The notes: a model not told the origin generated them from the letters alone. A stretch of DNA of 18,930 nt from RUG563 sp964549135 (GCA_964549135.1 CAZJUJ010000055.1:1-18930); one strand, 5' to 3'; positions 6,494 to 14,685 are shown, numbered from the stretch's first letter. Program-made: numbers and translations.

Positions 6494-6541
6494 GCTTTCT
6501 TCGCTCCTTTACAGCCCAAAGGGGCCGGATGTCTTCAAGCT

Positions 6542-6570
6542 ATTATAACATAAATTTGTTTTCTTGCACA
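6542..6570 (-). promoter_or_regulatory. Extended -10 promoter of the flavoprotein operon
   Basis: On the minus strand TGTTATAAT gives a perfect -10 (6542-6547) with the extended TG. The -35 candidate TGTGCA (6565-6570) at 17 bases matches only three of six positions, as is usual for extended -10 promoters. The leader would be about 40 bases. Confidence 0.65.
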
Positions 6571-6632
6571 GTTCCCGGGGAATATCCGTCCCGGACAAAG
6601 GCAGATTTTTCTGTTTTTTCACCCACGGGATC

Positions 6633-6665
6633 AAAAAAGACCCATCCCGAAAAACGGAATGGGCC
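6633..6665 (-). terminator. Intrinsic terminator of the UPF0371 gene
   Basis: On the minus strand GGCCCATTCCG and CGGGATGGGTC pair over 11 positions, two of them wobble pairs, around a TTTTT loop. Six T follow. It is 36 bases past the stop codon at 6702. On the plus strand the wobbles become mismatches, so it works in the minus direction. Confidence 0.85.
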
Positions 6666-6701
6666 GTGGCCGCTTTTTCGGTAGCCTTCAGGCGCACTAT
6701 A

Positions 6702-8183
6702 TTACCCGTGGTATAGCTTCTTGGTCTGATATTTGGGATCGCAGGTGAGATTGACCTTGAGCCTGCGGAACACATTTTCATCCACCTGGGAAAGAATCAC
6801 CGTGGAATGGGCCTCGCAGCTCTGCAGCTGGGGCAGCATCTGCATGGCCCGGGCCGCGGTTTCATCCGTGGCGGCGCAGATGGAAAGGGCCAGCAGGATT
6901 TCATCCGTATGCAGCCGGGGATTATGATTGCCCAGATAATCGCATTTCAGGGATTGAATGGGCTCAATCACGGTGGGGGAAATGAGCTGCACCTCCTTCT
7001 TAATGCCGCCCAGGGCCTTGAGCGCATTGAGCAGCAGCGCCGCCGAGGGCCCCAGCAGATTGGAGGTTTTGCCCGTCACGATCCGCCCATCGGGCAATTG
7101 CATGGCCAGGGCAGGGGTGCCCGTTTCCTCGGCACGGCTGCGGGCGGCCCCAATCACCGGGCGGCTCTCATCCGTCAGGCCCATTTTCTGCAAAAGCAGT
7201 TGCAGCTTTTCCACCTCGGCCTCCGTCCCATGGCCCTGGCGCAGGGCGCAGCGGGCGGCGTAATAGCGGCGGATAATCTCCTGCTGGGCGGCCTCCCGGC
7301 AGATTTCATCATCCGTAATGCAATTGCCCACCATATTCACCCCCATATCCGTGGGGGAGGCATAGGGGGATTTTCCGTAAATCTGCTCAAATACCGCGCT
7401 GAGTACGGGGAAAATCTCCACATCCCGGTTATAATTCACCGTGGTGACGCCATAGGCCTCCAGATGATAGGGATCGATCATATTCATATCATCCAGATCC
7501 ACCGTAGCCGCCTCATAGGCCACGTTCACCGGATGCTTCAGCGGCAGATTCCAGATGGGGAAGGTTTCAAACTTGGCATAGCCCGCCTGCACGCCCCGCT
7601 TATGCTCCTGATACAATTGGCTCAGGCAAACGGCCATTTTTCCGCTGCCCGGGCCGGGGGCGGTCACCAGCACCAAAGGGCGGCTGGTTTCCACATATTC
7701 ATCCAGGCCAAAGCCCTCATCGCTGACAATATGCTTTACATCATAGGGATAGCCCTCGATGGGAAAATGCCGGTAAACCCGAACGCCCAGGCTCTCCAGC
7801 CGCTGCTTGAAGGCCACGGCGGTTTTCTGCTCCCGCCAGCGGGTCATGACCACGCTGCCCACATACAGCCCAATGGCCCGGAAGGCGTCAATCAGCCGCA
7901 GCACATCGGCATCATAGGTGATGCCCAGATCGCCCCGCACCTTATTCTTTTCGATATCATCGGCGCTGATGGTGATCACCAATTCGGCCTGATCCTTCAG
8001 ATTCAGCAGCATGGATACCTTGCTGTCCGGACGGAAGCCGGGCAGCACCCGGGAGGCATGATTATCATCGAATAGCTTCCCGCCCAATTCCAGATACAGT
8101 TTGCCCCCGAATTCGGCGATGCGCTTGCGGATATGCTCGGATTGCATGGCGGTGTATTTGTCATGATCAAAACCAATTTTCAT
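6702..8183 (-). CDS. UPF0371 / DUF1846 family protein
   Basis: The 493-residue protein matches the DUF1846 (UPF0371) family in length and in its conserved stretches: the start MKIGFDHDKY, DYDVK-like text near residue 148, the glycine-rich APGPGSGKM (175-183) and PIWNLPLKHPVNVAYEAATVD after residue 205. The glycine-rich segment resembles a nucleotide-binding P-loop but is not a strict Walker A. The biochemical role is unknown. The frame is open 33 codons further upstream, but the ATG at 8183 has AGGGAGGA 9 bases before it and matches the family start. The upstream extension also lies too close to the -10 box at 8227-8232. The gene has its own promoter and terminator, so it is likely transcribed alone. 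Confidence 0.9.
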   Translation of the reverse strand: MKIGFDHDKYTAMQSEHIRKRIAEFGGKLYLELGGKLFDDNHASRVLPGFRPDSKVSMLLNLKDQAELVITISADDIEKNKVRGDLGITYDADVLRLIDAFRAIGLYVGSVVMTRWREQKTAVAFKQRLESLGVRVYRHFPIEGYPYDVKHIVSDEGFGLDEYVETSRPLVLVTAPGPGSGKMAVCLSQLYQEHKRGVQAGYAKFETFPIWNLPLKHPVNVAYEAATVDLDDMNMIDPYHLEAYGVTTVNYNRDVEIFPVLSAVFEQIYGKSPYASPTDMGVNMVGNCITDDEICREAAQQEIIRRYYAARCALRQGHGTEAEVEKLQLLLQKMGLTDESRPVIGAARSRAEETGTPALAMQLPDGRIVTGKTSNLLGPSAALLLNALKALGGIKKEVQLISPTVIEPIQSLKCDYLGNHNPRLHTDEILLALSICAATDETAARAMQMLPQLQSCEAHSTVILSQVDENVFRRLKVNLTCDPKYQTKKLYHG

Positions 8184-8226
8184 CCTTTTCCATCCTCCCT
8201 GCGTATAAAATCCCATACCACAGGGC

Positions 8227-8255
8227 ATTATATCATGCCGTCCCCCGGGAAACAA
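8227..8255 (-). promoter_or_regulatory. Promoter of the UPF0371 gene
   Basis: On the minus strand TTGTTT (8250-8255) and a perfect TATAAT (8227-8232) are 17 bases apart. Transcription would start near 8220, leaving a leader of about 37 bases to the ATG at 8183. Confidence 0.65.
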
Positions 8256-8303
8256 GCGCCGAAAACAAAAAAATCCAGGCAAAATTCATTCCCGGAAATT
8301 CGA

Positions 8304-8332
8304 TTGCCAAATTGGATAAAGAGGCATATAAT
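8304..8332 (+). promoter_or_regulatory. Strong promoter of the DUF2974 hydrolase gene
   Basis: TTGCCA (8304-8309, five of six) and a perfect TATAAT (8327-8332) are 17 bases apart. The start point would fall near 8339, which places the in-frame TTG at 8312 upstream of the transcript and makes the ATG at 8372 the true start. Confidence 0.8.
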
Positions 8333-8371
8333 CATATTGCCGCCCATTTTTTCGCGGAAAGGAAGAAAAAA

Positions 8372-9604
8372 ATGGCCAATTTATATGATTATCTCGCCTG
8401 GCGGGGCGATCTTTCCTTTGCCCAGTCGCCGCCCAACGAGGTGGATTTTCTTATCCTCAGCTGGCTTTCCTATGTGGCCTGGGATGATATTCTGCCCGGC
8501 CCGGAGGCTGCCGCCTCCCTTACCCTGGCAGAGGCCGCCCGGCGGTATTTTCTTCTGCATCCTGCGCCCATCGGCAAAAATGACGCCTTTTCCATCAATG
8601 TGCGCATTTCCGGCCCCGCGCTGCTGGAAAGGGCCGCCGCCCAGCCCCGATACAGATCGCTTGCATTATGTGCCTATGCCAATGAATGGGATGCGGCCCG
8701 GCAAAAGCAGTTCGCCGCCCTGACCTTCCTTTCCGGCGATGCCGCCATCGTCGCCTACCGGGGCACGGATAATACCATCGTCGGCTGGAAGGAGGATTGC
8801 TTCCTGAGCCTTTCCGAGGCCGTGCCCGCGCAATTGGCCGCCGTCCGCTATCTGGAAAACGCCGCCGTGCTGGCGGGACGGCCGCTGTATCTATGCGGGC
8901 ATTCCAAGGGCGGCAATCTGGCCGTTTACGCCGCCGCCCGCTGCAGGGACACTATCGCCCCCCGCATTCAGTGCGTCTATAATTTCGATGGCCCCGGCTT
9001 TCCCCTCTCCTTTATCGATAGCCCCGATTATATCCGCCTGCTGCCCCGCATCCGCACCATTATCCCCAAATCCTCCGTGGTGGGGCTGCTGCTGGAGCAT
9101 CGGGAAAAGCATCAGATCGTGAAAAGCGCCAATGTAAGCGTGCTGCAGCATAACGCCGTCTATTGGGAGGTGCTGGGCCCCGGCTTCGTCCGGGAAAATG
9201 AATTGAGCCACAGCAGCGTGCTGCTGGATAAAACGCTCAAGGATTGGCTGCAGCAGCTGAATGATGAGGAAAAGCGCCATTATATCCGCATCCTCTTCTC
9301 CCTGCTGGAGGCCACCGGCGCACAGCGGATCGAGGAATTGAGCGCCGATGGCCTGGGGAACCTCCTCCGCGCCCTTCGCGCGCTCTCCGATCTTCAGTCC
9401 GTGGAAAAATCAATGCTCCTCCGCGCCGTCTTCCTGCTGCTCCGCGCCGGAAATCAGGCCCTCTATGAAACCGTCTTCCACCCCGATTCCGGCCTCCTCC
9501 GCCAGGGCCAGCAGATTTTCCGCAGCCTTGTGGATAAAATCCGCGACGGCGCAAACGATATCCTCGCCCTGGAAGAAGAGCATGAGGAAAAACCCCGGGG
9601 ATAG
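8372..9604 (+). CDS. DUF2974 (Mbeg1-like) alpha/beta hydrolase
   Basis: The 410-residue protein begins MANLYDYLAWRGDLSF, a typical start of this family. It has the lipase-like AYRGTDNTIVGWKED segment and the nucleophile elbow GHSKGG with Ser178 (177-182 region). FDGPGF and ELSHSS further on could supply the acid and histidine of a triad. It is probably an intracellular serine esterase or lipase: no signal peptide or membrane segment is seen. The natural substrate is unknown. The frame is open back to a TTG at 8312, but the promoter at 8304-8332 excludes that start. The ATG at 8372 has AAAGGAAG 6 bases upstream. The last 130 residues are helical and lack known motifs. It converges with dnaJ, with a 24-bp-stem hairpin between them. 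Confidence 0.87.
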   Translation: MANLYDYLAWRGDLSFAQSPPNEVDFLILSWLSYVAWDDILPGPEAAASLTLAEAARRYFLLHPAPIGKNDAFSINVRISGPALLERAAAQPRYRSLALCAYANEWDAARQKQFAALTFLSGDAAIVAYRGTDNTIVGWKEDCFLSLSEAVPAQLAAVRYLENAAVLAGRPLYLCGHSKGGNLAVYAAARCRDTIAPRIQCVYNFDGPGFPLSFIDSPDYIRLLPRIRTIIPKSSVVGLLLEHREKHQIVKSANVSVLQHNAVYWEVLGPGFVRENELSHSSVLLDKTLKDWLQQLNDEEKRHYIRILFSLLEATGAQRIEELSADGLGNLLRALRALSDLQSVEKSMLLRAVFLLLRAGNQALYETVFHPDSGLLRQGQQIFRSLVDKIRDGANDILALEEEHEEKPRG

Positions 9605-9625
9605 AGGAGGACGGGATACGGGGAT

Positions 9626-9676
9626 AAATATTGCGGGAGGATGCTTTTGCGTCAAAAGCACCCTCCCGCAATATTT
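9626..9676. terminator. Type A palindrome used as bidirectional transcript end
   Basis: Arms 9626-9649 and 9653-9676 pair over 24 positions around a 3-base loop, extended outward by AAATATT/AATATTT compared with the other type A copies. It sits between the convergent hydrolase and dnaJ genes, 22 and 21 bases from their stop codons. The neighbouring second G-rich tract of the repeat element is missing, so there is no quadruplex motif here. No long T run follows on either strand, so termination is likely but not proven. Confidence 0.7.
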
Positions 9677-9697
9677 CCGTCCCTCCTCACAACGTGC

Positions 9698-10828
9698 TTA
9701 GTTGTTAAAGAGGTCTTTTACCTTATCGAGGAAGGATTTGCGGCCCTCATATTCCTTACCGGAGGAGATATCCTCGAACTGGCGGAGGAGATCCTTTTGT
9801 TTTTCATTAAGTTTCCGGGGCACCTCCACGCGGATATGCAGGATCAGATCGCCGCGATAGGCAGAGCGCAGCTGCTGGATTCCCTGGCCCTTAATCCGGA
9901 ATTCGGTATCGTTCTGGGTACCCTCAGGCACATGGAAGGTGGTTTTTCCGCCGCCCAGGGTAGGCACCTCAATATCCGCGCCCAGGGCCGCCTGGGTAAA
10001 GGAGATCGGCAGATCCAGATGCAGATTAATGCCGTCCCGCTGGAAGAGCTTATGGGGGCGGACGGAGATCTGGATATAGAGATCGCCGTTAGGGCCGCCA
10101 TTGATGCCGGGCTCGCCCTGGCCATTCATAACGATGGTCTGGCCATGATCGATACCGGCGGGCACCTTTACGCTGGCGGTGCGCCGCTTGCGCACCCGGC
10201 CGGAGCCTGCGCATGCGCTGCACTTATCGGAGACCACCTTACCCGTGCCGCCGCAGGTAGAGCAGGTGCGCACCGTGACCATAAAGCCGCCGGAAACGCG
10301 CACCTGGCCTGTGCCCTTGCAGGTGGGGCAGGTCTTGGGCTGGGTGCCGGGCTTGGCGCCGCTGCCATGGCAGGTTTCGCAGTTTTCGCTGCGGGTAAAT
10401 TCGAAGGATTTTTCGCAGCCGAAGGCAGCCTCCTCAAAGCTGATGCGCAGATCATAGCGCAGATCATTGCCCTGCTGGGGCGCATTGCGCCGGGAGGCGC
10501 CGCCCATGCCGCCAAAGAGCTGATCAAAAATATCGCCCATGCCGCCCATGCCGCCGAAATCAAAGCCGCCCATGCCGCCGCTTCCGCCAAAGCCCCCCAT
10601 ATTGGGGCCGTCATGGCCATAGCGGTCATACCGGGCGCGCTTTTCATGATCGGAAAGCACCTCGTTGGCCTCATTCAATTCTTTAAAACGCTCCTCCGCC
10701 TGCTTATCATTGGGATGCAGATCGGGGTGGCATTCCTTGGCCATCTTTCGATAGGCCTTTTTTATATCCTCGTCTGTGGCGTTTTTATCCACGCCCAGCA
10801 CTTCATAATAATCTCGCTTTTCAGCCAT
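9698..10828 (-). CDS. dnaJ: Chaperone DnaJ (Hsp40)
   Basis: The 376-residue co-chaperone stimulates DnaK ATPase and delivers substrates. The J domain (about 5-70) has the HPD motif at 34-36. A Gly/Phe/Met-rich linker (about 75-112) follows. Four zinc-binding CxxCxGxG repeats start at Cys150, 167, 189 and 203. The C-terminal substrate-binding domains are complete. The fourth zinc repeat reads CSACAGSG. It is the last gene of the hrcA operon. The frame is open to 10873, but AGAGGGG lies 6 bases before the ATG at 10828, which matches the family start MAEKRDYYEVLG. The adjacent ATG at 10831 would be too close to that site. Confidence 0.97.
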   Translation of the reverse strand: MAEKRDYYEVLGVDKNATDEDIKKAYRKMAKECHPDLHPNDKQAEERFKELNEANEVLSDHEKRARYDRYGHDGPNMGGFGGSGGMGGFDFGGMGGMGDIFDQLFGGMGGASRRNAPQQGNDLRYDLRISFEEAAFGCEKSFEFTRSENCETCHGSGAKPGTQPKTCPTCKGTGQVRVSGGFMVTVRTCSTCGGTGKVVSDKCSACAGSGRVRKRRTASVKVPAGIDHGQTIVMNGQGEPGINGGPNGDLYIQISVRPHKLFQRDGINLHLDLPISFTQAALGADIEVPTLGGGKTTFHVPEGTQNDTEFRIKGQGIQQLRSAYRGDLILHIRVEVPRKLNEKQKDLLRQFEDISSGKEYEGRKSFLDKVKDLFNN

Positions 10829-10911
10829 CATGAACCCCTCTGGAAAAATGCGCCCTCCGGCATGCAGGGGCATCCGGCGGCGGCATTTTTCGCATTACAT
10901 GGTATATTCTT

Positions 10912-10979
10912 TTTCCCTGCCCGGGAAAGGGGCCCGGGGTAAACCCATCTTTGGAAAGGCAAGGATGGATTTACCCCGG
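10912..10979 (-). other. Hairpins in the dnaK-dnaJ gap
   Basis: Arms 10934-10949 and 10964-10979 form a 16-bp stem; the single plus-strand mismatch is a G-U wobble on the minus strand, so it suits the operon transcript. A smaller TTTCCC/GGGAAA hairpin lies at 10912-10928. No T run follows the large stem. It may partly attenuate or process the mRNA so that dnaK is made in excess of dnaJ. Confidence 0.55.
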
Positions 10980-10993
10980 AAATCATTGCTTCG

Positions 10994-12820
10994 TTACTGC
11001 ACGGAGCCATCGGCATTGAAGGAGCCGTCATCATTCTGGCTGCCGGCCTCGGGGCCCTGAGCGCCCATATCGGGGCCGGGCTGGCCGCCCTGCTGCTGAT
11101 AGAGCTTGCCGAAGATGGCATATACCTTCTGGGTGAGGGTTTCCATGGCCGTCTTGATTTCGGCGGCATTATTGCCCTCGCGCACCTTCTTGAAGGCGTC
11201 AATCTCGCTCTGGACGGTGGTCTTATCCTCCTCGGAGAGCTTCTCGCCGTTATCCTTGAGCTGCTTTTCCATTTCGTAGATCAGGGAATCGGCATGATTC
11301 AGGGTTTCAATTTCTTCCTTCTTGGCCTTATCGGCTTCGGCGAACTGCTCGGCTTCCTTCACCCGGGCCTGGATTTCCTCCTCGGTCATGTTGGTGGAGG
11401 CGGTGATGGTCACCTTCTGCTCATTGTCGGTGCCCAGATCCTTGGCGGAAACATTGACGATGCCGTTGCGGTCGATATTGAAGGTTACCTCGATCTGCGG
11501 CACGCCGCGGGGCGCAGCGGGAATGCCGGTGAGCTGGAAGCGGCCCAGGGTCTTATTATCATAGGCCATGGGGCGCTCGCCCTGCAGCACATGGATTTCC
11601 ACGGTGGTCTGGCCGTCGGCGGCGGTGGAGAACACCTGGCTCTTCTGGGTGGGGATGGTGGTGTTGCGCTCAATCAGCTTGGTGAAGATGTGGCCCTCGG
11701 TTTCAAGGCCCAGGCTGAGGGGGGTAACATCCAGCAGCAGCACATCCTTTACCTCGCCGCCCAGCACGCCGGCCTGAATGGCAGCGCCGATGGCAACGCA
11801 TTCATCGGGGTTGATGCCCTTGAAGGGTTCCTTGCCGGTCACGCGCTTGACGGCATCCTGCACGGCGGGAATGCGGATGGAGCCGCCCACCAGGATCACC
11901 TTGTCAATCTGGGCCGCGGTCAGGCCCGCATCCTTCAGCGCCGCATTCATGGGGCCAATGGTCTTTTCCACCAGATCGGCGGTCAGCTCGTTAAACTTGG
12001 CCCGGGTCAGGGTCAGATCCAGATGCTTGGGGCCGGTGGCATCGGCGGTGATGAAGGGCAGGTTGATATTGGTGGTCATGGCGCCGGAAAGCTCAATCTT
12101 GGCCTTTTCGGCGGCTTCCTTCAGGCGCTGGAAGGCCATGCGGTCCTTCTTCAGATCAATGCCGTTTTCCTTGCGGAAGGTTTCGGCGATGTAATCGATC
12201 ACGCGGTTATCAAAGTCGTCGCCGCCCAGACGGGTATCGCCGTTGGTGGCCAGCACCTCGAATACGCCGTCACCGATTTCCAGAATGGAAACATCGAAGG
12301 TGCCGCCGCCCAGATCGTATACCAGAATCTTGTGGGATTCATCCTTGTCAAGGCCATAGGCCAGGGAAGCGGCGGTGGGCTCATTGATGATGCGCAGCAC
12401 CTCCAGCCCGGCGATGCGGCCGGCATCCTTGGTGGCCTGGCGCTGGGAATCGGAGAAATAGGCAGGCACGGTGATGACGGCCTGGGTGACGGTTTCGCCC
12501 AGATACGCCTCGGCGTCGGCCTTCAGCTTCTGCAGCACCATGGCGGAGATTTCCTGGGGATTATAGGATTTGCCATCGATATCCACCTTGTAGGAGGTGC
12601 CCATCTGGCGCTTGATGGAAGCGATGGTGCGCTCGGGATTGGTGATGGCCTGCCGCTTGGCAATCTGGCCCACCAGCCGCTCGCCATCCTTGGTAAAGGC
12701 CACCACGGAAGGCGTGGTGCGCGCGCCCTCGGCGTTGGCGATGACAACGGGTTCGCCGCCCTCCATGACGGCTACGCAGCTATTGGTCGTACCCAGGTCA
12801 ATACCGATAATCTTAGACAT
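10994..12820 (-). CDS. dnaK: Chaperone DnaK (Hsp70)
   Basis: The 608-residue ATP-driven chaperone has the ATPase signatures IDLGTTNS (7-14) and DLGGGTFDVSIL (169-180), then the linker near VLLLDVTPLSLG and a substrate-binding half of normal size. The third signature reads VGGSIRIPAV at 311-320, with Ile315 where Hsp70 proteins normally have Thr (GGSTR or GGQTR). The codon is ATC at 11876-11878, one base from the usual Thr codon ACC. The C-terminus ends in a Gly/Gln/Asp-rich tail, DGSFNADGSVQ, without the acidic EEVD-like end common in bacterial DnaK. The ATG at 12820 has GGAGG about 8 bases before it. The ATG at 12835 would place codons over that site. Confidence 0.97.
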   Translation of the reverse strand: MSKIIGIDLGTTNSCVAVMEGGEPVVIANAEGARTTPSVVAFTKDGERLVGQIAKRQAITNPERTIASIKRQMGTSYKVDIDGKSYNPQEISAMVLQKLKADAEAYLGETVTQAVITVPAYFSDSQRQATKDAGRIAGLEVLRIINEPTAASLAYGLDKDESHKILVYDLGGGTFDVSILEIGDGVFEVLATNGDTRLGGDDFDNRVIDYIAETFRKENGIDLKKDRMAFQRLKEAAEKAKIELSGAMTTNINLPFITADATGPKHLDLTLTRAKFNELTADLVEKTIGPMNAALKDAGLTAAQIDKVILVGGSIRIPAVQDAVKRVTGKEPFKGINPDECVAIGAAIQAGVLGGEVKDVLLLDVTPLSLGLETEGHIFTKLIERNTTIPTQKSQVFSTAADGQTTVEIHVLQGERPMAYDNKTLGRFQLTGIPAAPRGVPQIEVTFNIDRNGIVNVSAKDLGTDNEQKVTITASTNMTEEEIQARVKEAEQFAEADKAKKEEIETLNHADSLIYEMEKQLKDNGEKLSEEDKTTVQSEIDAFKKVREGNNAAEIKTAMETLTQKVYAIFGKLYQQQGGQPGPDMGAQGPEAGSQNDDGSFNADGSVQ

Positions 12821-12965
12821 TGTTGTTTCCTCCATTTTTCATTTCTTTGCACATCTGCTTTTGCGCATCCATGCAGCTTGATTTCATTGCTGATTTATAT
12901 TGATCCAAACCCGGGAAGGGCTTTTTTCCTTTTCCGGATTGGCCTTCGGAGAGGGGCGGGGGAGG

Positions 12966-12983
12966 GGCGCAGCCCTTTGCGCC
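12966..12983. other. Small hairpin in the grpE-dnaK gap
   Basis: GGCGCA and TGCGCC pair over 6 bases around a 6-base loop, about 20 bases past the grpE stop. The 183-base gap 12821-13003 holds no other clear signal and no convincing promoter, so dnaK is probably read from the hrcA promoter. A role in mRNA processing is possible. Confidence 0.35.
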
Positions 12984-13003
12984 GTTCCCCGCATGCGCTT
13001 TTC

Positions 13004-13573
13004 TTATTCCGCAACCACCTTCACCATGGCATGGCGGATGACGGTATCGCCCAGACGATAGCCCTTCTGCAGCACGGCACAGACGGTGCCGGGCTCGCCC
13101 TCCTCGCTGGTGCCCTGCATGACGGCGTTTTCCAGGTTGGGGTCAAATTTTTCCCCCGCCCGGTCAATCACGGATACGCCCCGCTTTTCCAGGGTGTCCA
13201 TCAGCTGGCGATAGACCATCTTGACGCCAGTGGCCAGGGCCTCATCGGCGGTTTCCTGGGCGATGGCGCGCTCCAGATTATCCACCACGGGCAAAAGCTG
13301 CTTGATCACTTCCCGTGCGCCATCCTCAAAGGCCTCGGCCCGGGTGGCCTTGGTGCGGCGGCGATAATTTTCAAAATCCGCCTGCACCCGCTGGGCCATG
13401 TTCAGATATTCCTCCGCCTGGGCCTGGGCCTTTTCCAGCGGGCTCGCCTCCTGGGGGGCGGCCTCCTGGGGAGCTTCCTCTGCCTCCCGGCATTCCGCCT
13501 CAGGGGCTTCCTCCTGCATCACTTCAGGCTCTTCCGTTTCCGGGGCGGCGTTTTTCTTCTTATTAAAAGCCAT
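13004..13573 (-). CDS. grpE: Nucleotide exchange factor GrpE
   Basis: The 189-residue protein releases ADP from DnaK. It has an acidic, poorly conserved N-terminal region (about 10-55, rich in Glu, Ala and Pro), a long helical coiled-coil with FENYRRRTKATRAEAFEDGA and LLPVVDNLERAIA, and the C-terminal beta domain ending in GYRLGDTVIRHAMVKV, the family signature. The frame is open to an ATG at 13597, 3 bases past the hrcA stop. The ATG at 13573 is preferred because GAGGAAGAGG lies directly before it and the family start fits MAFNKKK. Confidence 0.95.
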   Translation of the reverse strand: MAFNKKKNAAPETEEPEVMQEEAPEAECREAEEAPQEAAPQEASPLEKAQAQAEEYLNMAQRVQADFENYRRRTKATRAEAFEDGAREVIKQLLPVVDNLERAIAQETADEALATGVKMVYRQLMDTLEKRGVSVIDRAGEKFDPNLENAVMQGTSEEGEPGTVCAVLQKGYRLGDTVIRHAMVKVVAE

Positions 13574-13600
13574 TTCCTCTTCCTCGATCCTTTTCATTGC

Positions 13601-14620
13601 TTATTTTCCCAGCATTTCGCTCAGGGCGCTGCCGATGGCGCTCAGGGCGGAAAGCACCTTTTCATAGGGCATCCGTGTGGGGCCGATCACGCCGATGGCG
13701 CCCCGATGCCCCGCGCCCACCTGATAGGAGGCGGTCACCACGGAGCAATCCGCCATTTCCTCGATGCCCGTTTCCGGGCCGATGCGTACGGTAAAGGCCC
13801 CCTCGCTGCCCGAAAGCAATTCCAGCAGCCGCTCCTTTTCCTCCAGCGCGGAAAGGAAGGAGCGCGCCTTTTCCACATCCGAGTATTCCGGGTAATTGAG
13901 AATATTGTGGGATCCGCCCACGGTGAGGGTATCGGTGGCGCTCTGCTTTTCCATCTGGGCCGCCAGGGAGGCAACCCCCTCCAGCACCCGGGCATCGCCG
14001 CCCATCATCCGGGCATAGACCCCCAGCATTTCCTGCACCTCCTGCAGCGTGCGCCCCGCCAGCCGCTCCGTCAGCGACCGGGAAATGGCATACAGCCCAT
14101 CCCCATCCAATTTCTCGCTGACCTTGATCACCGTATCCTGGATCGCGCCGGTATCGGTCACAATAACCAGCAGCGCATTTCCCCGGGGCATGGGCACCAG
14201 CTGCAGGCAGGATACCCGTAATTCCAGCTGCTTGGGCATCATGACCACGGCGGTATACCGGGTGATTTCCGAAATGGCCTGGGCAGCGGAGGTGATTACA
14301 TCCTCCATCTGCCGCACCCGGCTGGAAAAATACTGCCGCGCCGCCTGATCCTCATTCACGCTGCTTTTATCCAGCAGCTGATCCACATACAATCGATAGG
14401 CCTTATTGCTGGGCACGCGGCCGGCGGATACATGGGGCTGGGCCAGATAGCCCAATTCCTCCAGATCGCTCATCTCATTGCGGATGGTGGCGCTGGAAAG
14501 GCTGGTTTCATACTTGCGGGAAATGGTGCGGGAGCCCACCGGCATGGCAGTCAGAATATAATCATCGATGATGGCGCGCAAAATGCGTTCCTTGCGGGCA
14601 TCCATCCGCTGGCCCTCCAT
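13601..14620 (-). CDS. hrcA: Heat-inducible transcription repressor HrcA
   Basis: The 339-residue repressor binds CIRCE DNA and depends on GroEL for folding in characterised species. The N-terminal winged helix has ILRAIIDDYILTAMPVGSRTISRKY and SSATIRNEMSDLEELGYLAQPHVSAGRVPS, both diagnostic. The C-terminal GAF-like domain ends in VGAGHRGAIGVIGPTRMPYEKV. I chose the ATG at 14620, with AGGGAGGG about 7 bases upstream. The first in-frame ATG at 14665 falls inside the CIRCE operator and is unlikely to be the start. It is first in the operon and so represses itself and the chaperones. Confidence 0.96.
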   Translation of the reverse strand: MEGQRMDARKERILRAIIDDYILTAMPVGSRTISRKYETSLSSATIRNEMSDLEELGYLAQPHVSAGRVPSNKAYRLYVDQLLDKSSVNEDQAARQYFSSRVRQMEDVITSAAQAISEITRYTAVVMMPKQLELRVSCLQLVPMPRGNALLVIVTDTGAIQDTVIKVSEKLDGDGLYAISRSLTERLAGRTLQEVQEMLGVYARMMGGDARVLEGVASLAAQMEKQSATDTLTVGGSHNILNYPEYSDVEKARSFLSALEEKERLLELLSGSEGAFTVRIGPETGIEEMADCSVVTASYQVGAGHRGAIGVIGPTRMPYEKVLSALSAIGSALSEMLGK

Positions 14621-14648
14621 GCCGCTTCCCTCCCTTTCTTCTTCGTTG

Positions 14649-14675
14649 TTAGCACTCTCATTCATCGAGTGCTAA
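14649..14675. promoter_or_regulatory. CIRCE operator (HrcA binding site)
   Basis: TTAGCACTC, nine bases, GAGTGCTAA: a perfect match to the CIRCE consensus. It begins about 4 bases past the expected transcription start of the hrcA promoter and ends 28 bases before the hrcA ATG, so bound HrcA would block RNA polymerase at the start of the operon. Confidence 0.98.
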
Positions 14676-14685
14676 CCACGGTCAT

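Noticed and set aside
6509..6781. A 90-codon minus-strand frame after the UPF0371 gene
   Set aside because: It starts inside the 3' end of that gene in another frame and runs through its terminator.
12870..12925. A possible separate promoter for dnaK (TATAAA-like box)
   Set aside because: No acceptable -35 box lies 16-18 bases away, and the operon promoter with CIRCE explains expression.
11294..14221. A 975-codon open frame on the plus strand over dnaK, grpE and hrcA
   Set aside because: It is antisense to three certain genes; long open frames opposite GC-rich genes are expected, and its translation is low-complexity Gly/His/Ala/Leu-rich text without domains.
14621..14665. An N-terminal extension of HrcA from the ATG at 14665
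   Set aside because: That codon is within CIRCE, has no ribosome site, and the extra residues are not part of the HrcA family.
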